DNA of 7,460 nt. Origin: Gemmatimonadota bacterium (lineage in GTDB: Bacteria; Gemmatimonadota; Gemmatimonadetes; Longimicrobiales; Longimicrobiaceae). How positions within the stretch are numbered: position 1 is the first letter of the stretch; each line of letters begins with the position of its first letter. The translations under genes were made by a program, and so were the position numbers. This document shows, one piece after another, positions 1 to 5,830 of this stretch. The notes beneath the pieces were generated by a model. That model had not been told where the DNA came from. It ran no database searches and saw nothing but the letters and a program-made list of their open reading frames with translations. The DNA lies in the NCBI GenBank assembly GCA_019240375.1, contig JAFAYN010000194.1:1-7460 (forward strand). Direction: 5' to 3'.

Positions 1-1377
1 CAGCGACGCCTTGGGGCTCATGATCCCGGCGCGGCGACGCCCGGAGTTCTCGGGACGGTCGCTGGTCACGTCGAAGAGGTAGCCGTCCGCCCGCGCCCCC
101 AGCACGCTGCGCAGCCAGGGGCGCCAGCGCGACTCGGCCTCCGCGTACACGCCGGTCCCCGTCTCGCGCACCCGGTCCTCACGCACCGTCCCCAGCCGCT
201 CCCGCGCCTGCGTGTGGTACAGCCCCAGCCCGCCGATCAGGTCGGTGCGGGTCTGGAGCCCCACCGTGAGGGTGTGCGCCGCGCCCAGGGCGCGCGCTTC
301 CCCCGCGTGCCTGGCACTGCCCCCCAGGATCACGCGGCGGTCGGTCTGGTTGAACTGGTCGCCGTGGACCGGGTCGTCCAGGAAGTAGGTGAAGTCGGAG
401 TACAGGTCCAGGTTCGAGTAGACGCCGAAGAGCTGCACCTCGTCCGCCGAGCGCTCCCCGGTGCGGCGCCAGGAGCCGGACAGGCTGTAGCGCCGCGCGG
501 CGCCGCCGTCGGTGGAGTCCACCTGCCCGAAGCGGCCGACCGTCCCGTCGCCGACCGTGCGCACCGGGATCTGGTCGTTGGAGTCCCACCGGTTGCGATA
601 CGCCAGCCCCAGCAGGGTGAAGCGGGACGGGCCGCGCTCCCACGAGTAGCGGGCGATCCCGCTCAGCTTGCGGAGGTTCTCGGCCAGGCGCCACGGGCCG
701 TCGTAGCTCTTCCCTTCCCCACCCAGCAGCAGGTCGCCCGGTCCCAGTCGCCCCGACCCGCCCGCCACCAGGCGCCTCAGCCCGTTCTGGCCCACGCCCA
801 GCGTGGCGAAGGGGCGGTCGAGCGCGCGGACGAGGTGCAATTCCGCGCCCCCCGCGCTCCCGAAGTCGCCCAGCTCCGCGTGGTACACGCCCAGCCGGTA
901 GTCCAGGTGGTCCACGAACTCGGGGACGACGAAGTTCAGGTCGGTGTACCCCTGTCCGTGCCCGTGCGTCGGCATGTTCAGGGGGATCCCCTCGACGCTG
1001 GTCCGGAAGTCGGTGCCGTGGTCCAGGTTGAAGCCGCGGACGAAGTACTGGTTCGCCTTCCCCTCGCCGGAGTGCTGGGTGACGATCACCCCGGGGACGC
1101 TTTCCAGCAGCTCGCCCTCGCGGGTGATGGGGCGCGAGCGGAGGTCGGCCGCCCCCACCACCCCCTCGGAGGCGGTGGCGGAGCGGCCGATCAGGTCGTC
1201 GATGCGCCCGACCACCCTGACCGTGTCGATCACGGACGGGGTGCTGTCGCGACGCGCCGGCGGCGCCGGGACTCCCTGGGCGCCGAGCACGTCCGCGCCG
1301 CCCGCCGCCAGCGCGCAGGCGAGCAGACCGGCGCGCAGCGCGGAGCGCGGCGGCCTACGGGAGCGGCCTGGGGCCAT
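1..1377 (-). CDS. TonB-dependent outer-membrane receptor, N-terminal part (3' end off window)
   Basis: This would be an energised outer-membrane receptor that takes up a ligand with TonB/ExbBD. The frame is open from ATG at 1377 to the window edge: 459 codons without the stop, so the distal beta-barrel is missing. Residues 1-33 form a basic then hydrophobic signal peptide ending near GAQ. A TonB-box-like DTVRVVG lies at 51-57. The plug domain (about 58-185) shows LLESVPGVIV (90-99), YFVRGFNLDHGTDF (111-124) and a His-containing loop PTHGHGQGYTDLNF (136-149), followed by alternating barrel-type strands with aromatic residues. No N-terminal carboxypeptidase-like domain is present. The start overlaps the end of the upstream DUF6702-type gene by 23 nt; a GTG at 1383 is an alternative start, and neither has a clear Shine-Dalgarno. 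It is the sixth visible gene of the operon. HupE as a neighbour suggests a metal or metal-complex substrate, but that is inferred. The receptor family is very secure; the substrate is unknown. Confidence 0.95.
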   Translation of the reverse strand, partial: MAPGRSRRPPRSALRAGLLACALAAGGADVLGAQGVPAPPARRDSTPSVIDTVRVVGRIDDLIGRSATASEGVVGAADLRSRPITREGELLESVPGVIVTQHSGEGKANQYFVRGFNLDHGTDFRTSVEGIPLNMPTHGHGQGYTDLNFVVPEFVDHLDYRLGVYHAELGDFGSAGGAELHLVRALDRPFATLGVGQNGLRRLVAGGSGRLGPGDLLLGGEGKSYDGPWRLAENLRKLSGIARYSWERGPSRFTLLGLAYRNRWDSNDQIPVRTVGDGTVGRFGQVDSTDGGAARRYSLSGSWRRTGERSADEVQLFGVYSNLDLYSDFTYFLDDPVHGDQFNQTDRRVILGGSARHAGEARALGAAHTLTVGLQTRTDLIGGLGLYHTQARERLGTVREDRVRETGTGVYAEAESRWRPWLRSVLGARADGYLFDVTSDRPENSGRRRAGIMSPKASL

Positions 1378-1849
1378 CGCCACGCGTGAAGATCATGCTC
1401 CTGCGGCGTCCGGCGGTGTTGACCTGGACGATGTTGATCTGGTCCTCGAACAGCTCGAACATCATGCGGTTCCACACCTGGACCCCCTGCGTCCCCGACG
1501 GCGCGGGGGCGCGCAGGCAGATCCAGAACAGGTCGCCGCCGCGCCGCATCCCGCACCAGCGGAGCGGGAGCCGCGTCCGTCCCGTGCTCAGCGCGAAGTT
1601 GCCGTTCACGTAGGCCAGCGCCTGGGCGTCGGAGACCTGCGCGACGGGGGGCGCGCCCTTACGTGCGGTGACCGCCTGCAGATCGCTGGCGAAGACGCGG
1701 ATCTGCACCTGCAGCGTGCGGCTGGCTCCGTCGTACGACATCTCCGTGAGCGAGGTGTGCAGCGGGTGGAAGGCGGTCAGCGCCCCGCAGAGCGCCGTCA
1801 CCGCCACCCCCAGCGCCGCCCTGCGGAAACGGGCAGCCTGCGCCGTCAC
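1355..1849 (-). CDS. DUF6702-type exported protein
   Basis: This is a small periplasmic or envelope protein of unknown function. Read from GTG at 1849 it has 164 residues, with a basic N-terminus (RFRR) and a hydrophobic stretch (about residues 11-26) ending in ALTA, a good signal peptidase I site. The mature protein begins FHPLHTSLTEMSYDG and continues LQVQIRVFASDLQAV. This HP-[LF]-H-x-S-x-T-E-x-x-Y plus 'RIF-x-DDL' pattern is what I know from DUF6702 proteins, where the mature N-terminal histidines are typical. A second GTG directly upstream (1852) is equally readable. I prefer 1849 because it makes a GTGA overlap with the stop of the HupE gene, a classic sign of translational coupling. It lies between HupE and the TonB-dependent receptor, so it probably works in the same transport route, perhaps as a periplasmic ligand-binding or accessory part. 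The family name is from memory of the motif; the role is inferred. Confidence 0.85.
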   Translation of the reverse strand: MTAQAARFRRAALGVAVTALCGALTAFHPLHTSLTEMSYDGASRTLQVQIRVFASDLQAVTARKGAPPVAQVSDAQALAYVNGNFALSTGRTRLPLRWCGMRRGGDLFWICLRAPAPSGTQGVQVWNRMMFELFEDQINIVQVNTAGRRRSMIFTRGDGPRPLP

Positions 1850-2451
1850 CACGGGTTGCGCTCCACGGCCCAGCGCGCGGCCACCAGCGCCACCACCATC
1901 GACACCGTGATCACCCGCAGCCGGAAGGGCGTCGGGCTCTGGCTCGCGGAGCGGACCGCCCCGATGGTCCGGTCGATCAGCGCCAGCGCCACCGCGATGG
2001 CGCAGAGCACGGTGAGCTGCCCCACCTCGATCCCCACGTTGAAGCCGAACAGGGGGAGGGCGATGTCGTCCATGAACAGGGCACGCAGGTAGTTGGCGAA
2101 GCCGGCGCCGTGCACCAGCCCGAACACCCCCGCGAACACGGGGCGGTAGCGCCCCTTCAGCGGCGCCACCGCCCGGTCGCGCACCAGCAGGTTTTCCACC
2201 GCGGTCGCCACGATGGTGACCGGGATCAGGAACTCGATCACCTTTTCGGGGAAGTCCACCACCCGGGTGACCGCCAGCCCCAGGGTGATGGAGTGCCCCA
2301 CCGTGAAGGCCGTCACCACCCAGGTCACCTCCCGCCAGTCGCGGAAGCGGTAGATGGCGGCCAGCGCCAGCAGGAAGAGGATGTGGTCCGCGGCTTCCAG
2401 GTCGGTGATGTGGTGGAAGCCCATCCCCGCGAAGGTAAGGAAATCGGACAT
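1846..2451 (-). CDS. HupE/UreJ-family integral membrane protein
   Basis: A 201-residue polytopic inner-membrane protein of the HupE/UreJ family (the 'HupE/UreJ 2' branch). Some members are nickel/cobalt permeases linked to hydrogenase or urease. It has about six hydrophobic segments. Conserved polar positions expected of the family are present: GFHHITDLEAADHILFLLAL (residues 11-30, with H13, H14, D22, H23), FTVGHSITLGLAV (49-61), E86 in the third or fourth helix, FGLVHGAGFANYL (110-122) and GFNVGIEVGQL (136-146). The start is MSDFLTFAG at 2451, 17 nt after the TPR gene stop. There is no clear Shine-Dalgarno, so translation may depend on the gene before it. The frame stays open far upstream through the TPR gene, but that part is a shadow, not a fusion. 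No hydrogenase or urease gene is visible, so the substrate may be a metal ion used elsewhere, or something else. The family is secure; the substrate is inferred. Confidence 0.93.
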   Translation of the reverse strand: MSDFLTFAGMGFHHITDLEAADHILFLLALAAIYRFRDWREVTWVVTAFTVGHSITLGLAVTRVVDFPEKVIEFLIPVTIVATAVENLLVRDRAVAPLKGRYRPVFAGVFGLVHGAGFANYLRALFMDDIALPLFGFNVGIEVGQLTVLCAIAVALALIDRTIGAVRSASQSPTPFRLRVITVSMVVALVAARWAVERNPW

Positions 2452-2468
2452 GGCAGGTCGCGTTGATG

Positions 2469-3821
2469 TCAGCCGTGGGGGAGCAGGCGCGAGAACCAGC
2501 CTCCCCGCAGGGAGTCCAGCGCCGCCCGCGCCAGCGGGGCCTGGGTCACGCTGAACGCGGGGTTCACCTCCAGCGCCCGCTCCAGGTGCTCGCGGGCCGC
2601 GTCCCTCCGGCCCAGCGCGCTCTCGATCATCCCCGCGTGGTACAGGAGGAGGGCGTCCTCGCTCCCGGTGCGCAGCGCCTGCTTCATCGCCACGGCGGCC
2701 TCGGCGTCGCGCCCGGCGCGGTGCAGCGCCCAGGCCAGCAGGTCGTAGCCGTAGATGTCCTTTCGGCTCTTCACGTCCTCCCCGGCCTGGCGGAGCACCT
2801 CGGCCCGGCGGAGCCCGTGGTCCAGCAGGAACAGGCCGTCCGCCCGGTGGAAGGTCCCCGGGTTGGCCATCAGCGACACCTCCACCGCCTTCGCGTACTC
2901 CCGCGCCTGCGCCGAGTCGCCCGCGGCGGCGGACACGTCGCTCAGCAGCGCCAGCGTGGCCGGGTCGGGGACGGTGCCCAGCACCCGCTCGCCGTACCCG
3001 GTCGCGCCGGCCCAGTCGCCGCGGGCGGCCTCCAGGCGGGCCATGGCGGCCTGCAGCCGGTAGTCCCCGGGCGAGATGGCGAGCCCGGCGCGGAAGGCGT
3101 CCTCGGCGGCGTCCAGCTCCCCGTTGCGCAGCTCCAGGTCGCCGACGCGCAGGTGGAACCAGGCGCGCTGCTCGGGGAGGAGGCCGTGGCGGACCAGCGC
3201 CTGGTCGCGGGCGGCGTACAGCAGCTCGCGCGCGGCGGCGGTGTGGCCCTCGATCTCCTGCCAGCGCGCCAGCCGCGGGGCCACGTCCAGGTCGTTGCGG
3301 GACGTTTCCAGCGAGCCGAAGGTCCCGGCGGCGGAATCGTACATCCCCAGCTCCAGCTGGATCTCGCCCAGCATGGCGCGGAAGGTGGCGCTCCCGGGCT
3401 GCTCGCGCACCAGCGCCTGCGCGGAGGCCAGCGCTTCGCGGAAGCGGTGCTGGTCGAGGAGGCTGGCGGCCAGGGTGGCGTCGGCCCTGAGGTTGTGCTC
3501 CGGGCGGAGGGTCAGCGACCGGCGCGCCGCCTCTTCGGCACGCAGCACGTCCTGGTAGTCGCCAGTCTGGCGGGCGCGCTGCAGGAAAAGCCCGGAAAGC
3601 ATCCCCAGGTCGGTGGAGCTGTACGGGTCGGTCCCGACGCGCTGCTGGAAGAGGGTGATGGAGCGGTCGAGGGCCCGCGACTGGAGCGCGAGCCCCTCCC
3701 GCGAGACGGGGGCGTCCAGGCCGCGCGCGTGCCCACTGGCGACCAGGTGCGCCCCTCCCCAACCCGCGAAGGCCAGCACCCCCAGGGCCCCGGCCGCGAC
3801 GACGATGTTGCGACGGTTCAT
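2469..3821 (-). CDS. Membrane-anchored tetratricopeptide repeat (TPR) protein
   Basis: A 450-residue protein beginning MNRRNIVVAAGALGVLAFAG. The short basic end followed by a hydrophobic helix (about residues 5-24) acts as a signal anchor or uncleaved signal, placing the rest in the periplasm. From about residue 45 to the end it is almost all paired amphipathic helices with TPR-type spacing and residues. Examples are RRSLTLRPEHN, 'EALASAQALVREQPGSATFRAMLGEIQLELGMYDSA' (described, shortened here to its pattern), DAAEDAFRAGLAISPGDYRLQ, and a clear last repeat AGMIESALGRRDAAREHLER followed by ALEVNP. TPR domains bind proteins, so a scaffold for the DUF4331, HupE and DUF6702 parts of the operon is a fair guess. 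No enzyme motif is visible. The start is fixed by GGAGG at 3828-3832. A GTG at 3884 would add 21 arginine-rich residues and give a GTGA overlap with the gene before, but it would bury the membrane anchor inside and lacks a comparable ribosome site. Confidence 0.9.
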   Translation of the reverse strand: MNRRNIVVAAGALGVLAFAGWGGAHLVASGHARGLDAPVSREGLALQSRALDRSITLFQQRVGTDPYSSTDLGMLSGLFLQRARQTGDYQDVLRAEEAARRSLTLRPEHNLRADATLAASLLDQHRFREALASAQALVREQPGSATFRAMLGEIQLELGMYDSAAGTFGSLETSRNDLDVAPRLARWQEIEGHTAAARELLYAARDQALVRHGLLPEQRAWFHLRVGDLELRNGELDAAEDAFRAGLAISPGDYRLQAAMARLEAARGDWAGATGYGERVLGTVPDPATLALLSDVSAAAGDSAQAREYAKAVEVSLMANPGTFHRADGLFLLDHGLRRAEVLRQAGEDVKSRKDIYGYDLLAWALHRAGRDAEAAVAMKQALRTGSEDALLLYHAGMIESALGRRDAAREHLERALEVNPAFSVTQAPLARAALDSLRGGWFSRLLPHG

Positions 3822-3827
3822 ACGTGT

Positions 3828-3832
3828 CCTCC
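3828..3832 (-). promoter_or_regulatory. Ribosome binding site that sets the TPR start
   Basis: GGAGG on the minus strand lies 6 nt before the ATG at 3821. It is the strongest Shine-Dalgarno in the downstream half of the operon and decides between this ATG and the upstream GTG at 3884. Confidence 0.8.
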
Positions 3833-3846
3833 GACGGAGACCCGCC

Positions 3847-3863
3847 CCCCGGGAGTGCCGGGG
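3847..3863 (-). repeat. Short intergenic hairpin inside the operon
   Basis: On the minus strand this reads CCCCGG-CACTC-CCGGGG, a perfect 6-bp stem with a 5-nt loop. It sits 17 nt after the stop of the DUF4331 C-terminal lipoprotein gene and before the TPR ribosome binding site. No T-run follows, so it is not a standard terminator. It may stabilise the upstream message or tune expression between the two genes. Its 13-nt core also occurs after glgB (see 6508-6524). Confidence 0.4.
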
Positions 3864-3880
3864 AGCGGACCTGCCGTCGT

Positions 3881-4543
3881 TCACGGGTTGGTGGGCGCCG
3901 GGAAGTACGGGAAGGTGGTCAGCGCCGCCTTGTCGTTCTCGTCCACGTTGTCGCCGACCAGCCCCGGGCTGACGTTGACGTTGTTGCCGAGCACGTTGCC
4001 GAACACCACCGCAGTGCCCTTGTCCACCACGTCGTCGCCCATGAGCTTGCGGCCGCCGTACCCGCCGGTCGGGTCCAGGACGTAGGTCAACCAGCCGACG
4101 TTGGCGGCGGTCCCCATGGTGGCCGCCGTCACTCCCGTTGCCCGGCTGGTGAACACCGTGAGCTTGTCGCCCGGGTTGCTGGCGGTGGTCCCCACCAGCG
4201 CCCCGGCGACGACCGCGGCGTACGCCGGGTCGCGCTTGGCGACGCCGGTGATGAACGCCACGATGTCGTCGGTGAAGTGCGCGGCGTCCTGGCGCGGCGA
4301 GAAGGTGTTGTACGCGTCGTGCTCGCGCTTCTCGACGAACACCTCCATCACCAGCGGGTTGGCGAGGCGCTCGACCTGCCGGAAACGCAGGTTCGGGTTC
4401 GTGGAGAAGGTGCTGTCCACCGCGGCGTACGCGGTCTCACCCGGCTGGGTGGTCGCCGCTCCGCTCTCCCGGTCGCAGGCGGCGCTCACCGCCACCACCG
4501 CGAGTGCGGCCGCCGTTCCCCAGCTCTTGGCTCTCTTCAGCAT
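3881..4543 (-). CDS. DUF4331 C-terminal-half lipoprotein
   Basis: A 220-residue exported protein of unknown function that aligns in my reading with only the C-terminal half of DUF4331 proteins. Residues 1-22 are a basic/hydrophobic signal peptide ending VSAAC, so C23 is the likely lipidated cysteine (a slightly weak lipobox, with Ser at -3). Asp at +2 would favour the inner membrane under enterobacterial rules, which may not hold here. After a Ser/Thr/Ala linker come the family features: RFRQVERLANPLVMEVFV (53-70), DAYNTFSPRQDAAHF (76-90), GGRKLMGDDVVD (163-174) and the acidic end GDNVDENDKAALTTFPYF (197-214). GGGAGG-like SD sequence GGGAGG lies at 4550-4555, 6 nt before the ATG. The gene starts 51 nt after the gene for the N-terminal half, so the two products probably join to rebuild one DUF4331 fold. 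The split does not look like a frameshift: this half has its own signal sequence and ribosome site. Confidence 0.88.
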   Translation of the reverse strand: MLKRAKSWGTAAALAVVAVSAACDRESGAATTQPGETAYAAVDSTFSTNPNLRFRQVERLANPLVMEVFVEKREHDAYNTFSPRQDAAHFTDDIVAFITGVAKRDPAYAAVVAGALVGTTASNPGDKLTVFTSRATGVTAATMGTAANVGWLTYVLDPTGGYGGRKLMGDDVVDKGTAVVFGNVLGNNVNVSPGLVGDNVDENDKAALTTFPYFPAPTNP

Positions 4544-4594
4544 GTTGTTCCTCCCGGTTCTGAACGTAGGTGTGTGTGTGATGAAGAGGTCACG

Positions 4595-5458
4595 TTACTG
4601 GCTGACGGTGGCCCAGATGCCGACCTGGCCGTTGCCGCGTCCCTGGGTGACCTGGGTTTCCGGGAGCTCCACCACGATGGCGAGGGCGTTGAAGCCGCGC
4701 AGGAAGTCGACGGCGCAGCCGCGCGTCTGGTCGTACTGGGTCTGGCCCGCGTTCGGCGTGCCGTTGGTGCACTTGGGGCGCCAGGCGGCGGCCACCGTCC
4801 CCGGGGGAGGGGGGATCACGCCGCCGATCTGCGAGAGCGGGCCCTGGGTCGGGCGGCGGTCCGGGATGATCCGGAAGAACTGCTCGAGGTCGATGTAGAA
4901 CGGATCGTCGCGGAGCCCGGCGAACACCTGCATGGTCCCCGCCTGCGCGGCCCCGTTCGCGGCCAGGTTGGCCGTGAGGGTCGAGTTCACCGCGCCGCGG
5001 CGGATGGCCGGTGTGGCCGTGCTGAAGGCGTCACGCACCCCGTTGCCGAAGGCGCCGACGTCGCGCGGGGCGACCGGGCCGATCACGTCCACCGTCTGCG
5101 AGCCGTTGGCGAGCTGATCGAACGAGAACTGGAACACCAGGTCTTCGACTCCGTCCTGATTGTTGTCGACCTTGAGCTGGTACAGGGCGTTCGGATCGAA
5201 GTTGGCGGGCTGCCCCGTCAGGGTGCTGCTCCCGACGATCGGCGAGGCGAGGGTCATCGCCAGCACGATCCGGTCGTCGCTCGAACCCGGGAACGCCCAC
5301 ACGTCCGTGATGTCGACCTGCGGGTTCAGCTCGGTGATGGCCGTGTCCTGGTGGTCGGACCCCAGCGAGTCCCGGACGGCCACCCCGCCGCCGACGAGCC
5401 CTGCGCCGAGCAGGACCGCGACGGCCTTTTTCGTGTGGACCAGCGCGCGAATTTTCAT
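4595..5458 (-). CDS. DUF4331 N-terminal-half exported protein
   Basis: A 287-residue exported protein and the first gene of the operon. Residues 1-28 form a signal sequence with a basic start (KIRALVHTKK) and a Gly/Val/Ala-rich hydrophobic core; cleavage may fall before S34. The next segment, SDHQDTAITELNPQVDITDV (34-53) followed by WAF, is the characteristic DUF4331 opening: His and acidic residues followed by 'D-x-TD-[VF]-[YW]-x-F'. Later features fit the same family: DDPFYIDLEQFFRI, LRGFNALAIVVELPETQV (253-270) and GIWATVSQ at the very end. In full-length DUF4331 proteins the chain continues from this 'IG-V-W-A-T' strand into the half encoded by the next gene. C230 and C248 could form a disulfide. 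The ATG is preceded by GGGAGAGGG (5462-5470). Function is unknown; a periplasmic or surface role is implied by export and by the transporter genes that follow. Confidence 0.9.
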   Translation of the reverse strand: MKIRALVHTKKAVAVLLGAGLVGGGVAVRDSLGSDHQDTAITELNPQVDITDVWAFPGSSDDRIVLAMTLASPIVGSSTLTGQPANFDPNALYQLKVDNNQDGVEDLVFQFSFDQLANGSQTVDVIGPVAPRDVGAFGNGVRDAFSTATPAIRRGAVNSTLTANLAANGAAQAGTMQVFAGLRDDPFYIDLEQFFRIIPDRRPTQGPLSQIGGVIPPPPGTVAAAWRPKCTNGTPNAGQTQYDQTRGCAVDFLRGFNALAIVVELPETQVTQGRGNGQVGIWATVSQ

Positions 5459-5486
5459 ACGCCCTCTCCCAATGATGTGGATGTTC

Positions 5487-5558
5487 GCGGTCCGGCTCCG
5501 GACCGCCCCTCACCGGCACCCGCGACTCCCCGCACGGAGCGGCCGAAGCCCCGTGCGG
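5487..5558 (-). promoter_or_regulatory. Structured leader: two hairpins before the first operon gene
   Basis: On the minus strand, read first, 5558-5551 (CCGCACGG) pairs perfectly with 5537-5530 (CCGTGCGG). Within its loop GGC-TTCG-GCC (5550-5541) forms an inner stem closed by the very stable C(UUCG)G tetraloop. The second hairpin is a perfect 9-bp inverted repeat with a 2-nt centre, GCGGTCCGGCTCCGGACCGC on the plus strand (5487-5506). As RNA it would fold as about 8 bp with a 4-nt loop. It ends only 16 nt before the Shine-Dalgarno region. No T-run follows either one, so neither is a plain terminator. The second could also be a DNA operator, given its near-perfect symmetry. The base pairing is directly seen; the function is inferred. 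Confidence 0.5.
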
Positions 5559-5627
5559 ACCGACACCCGCTCCGGTAGTACGCGGCGAAGTGCCCGCTCG
5601 GATCTCTGCCCGGTCCGGGGGACGCAC

Positions 5628-5661
5628 GACGCCGTCCGATCCTACCGGTTTCCGGAAGTTC
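5628..5661 (-). promoter_or_regulatory. Possible ECF/sigmaE-like promoter for the DUF4331-to-TonB operon
   Basis: On the minus strand GAACTT (5661-5656) is followed after 16 nt by TCGGA. Overlapping it, GGAAAC (5653-5648) is followed after 16 nt by CGTC (5631-5628). Both resemble the 'GGAAC / 16-17 nt / CGTC' layout used by many extracytoplasmic-function sigma factors. It would leave a leader of roughly 160 nt that contains the two hairpins. No good sigma70-type pair was seen in this region. Such motifs arise often by chance in GC-rich DNA, so this is only a candidate. Confidence 0.25.
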
Positions 5662-5768
5662 GGAGGGGCGGAGGGAAAGCAGGATGCATTCCCGCTGACA
5701 CGCATTGGCGTAGCAGTCGCGCCCGCGATGGCCGTTCTGCAACAAGTTTGCACAAGGTTATGAAGAGG

Positions 5769-5802
5769 AAAAAAGAAGAGGCCGGCGGGTGCCGGCCTCT
5801 TC
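5769..5802 (-). terminator. Intrinsic (Rho-independent) terminator of the glgB/HhH-protein unit
   Basis: A perfect 12-bp stem, GAAGAGGCCGGC (5775-5786) with GCCGGCCTCTTC (5791-5802), flanks a 4-nt loop. On the minus strand it is followed at once by six T residues (5774-5769). It lies 28 nt after the stop of the histone-tail/HhH gene and points the right way for it. No T-run exists on the plus-strand side, so it is one-directional. Confidence 0.93.
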
Positions 5803-5830
5803 CTGGGCTCCTACGCGGGGAGGGCGCCGC

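Larger units (their letters stand above)
5459..5830. other. Gene-free region between the two transcription units
   Basis: No convincing gene is present in either direction. The right end carries the terminator of the upstream unit (5769-5802). Next to it lies the most A/T-rich patch of the window (about 5735-5775), with two similar short stretches GCAACAAGTTT and GCACAAGGTTA in tandem on the plus strand. The middle holds an ECF-like promoter candidate (5628-5661). The left end holds two strong hairpins (5487-5558) and the ribosome binding site of the DUF4331 N-half gene. Because the unit before it ends at a terminator, the operon that follows must have its promoter in here, or be read by read-through. 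Confidence 0.75.

Noticed and set aside
214..1389. Plus-strand open frames opposite the TonB-dependent receptor
   Set aside because: The minus-strand frame shows an intact signal peptide and plug motifs throughout; the plus-strand frames show only biased composition.
1846..3762. A 638-codon open frame that would fuse an Arg/Pro/Gly-rich N-terminus to HupE
   Set aside because: The upstream part is the shifted frame of the TPR gene: its composition is the usual Arg/Pro/Gly/Ala mix of GC-rich shadow frames. The TPR frame itself gives a clean repeat protein with a stop at 2469, and HupE has its own start at 2451.
3821..3884. GTG at 3884 as the TPR start, giving a GTGA overlap with the lipoprotein gene
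   Set aside because: It adds an Arg-rich extension before the membrane anchor, whereas the ATG at 3821 has GGAGG at ideal spacing.
2463..4085. A 540-codon plus-strand open frame opposite the TPR gene
   Set aside because: It is a complementary-strand shadow of the TPR repeats (Gln/Val/Arg/Gly-rich) with no start signal and no family match.
4571..4580. (TG)5 dinucleotide run between the two DUF4331 genes, considered as a phase-variation tract
   Set aside because: It has only five units and lies outside the coding frames and outside the promoter. Too short to expect switching.
3824..5578. A 584-codon plus-strand open frame opposite both DUF4331 genes
   Set aside because: It is antisense to two recognisable exported proteins. 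Its sequence is Arg/Gly/Val/His-rich with no domain, and long antisense frames are expected in such GC-rich DNA.
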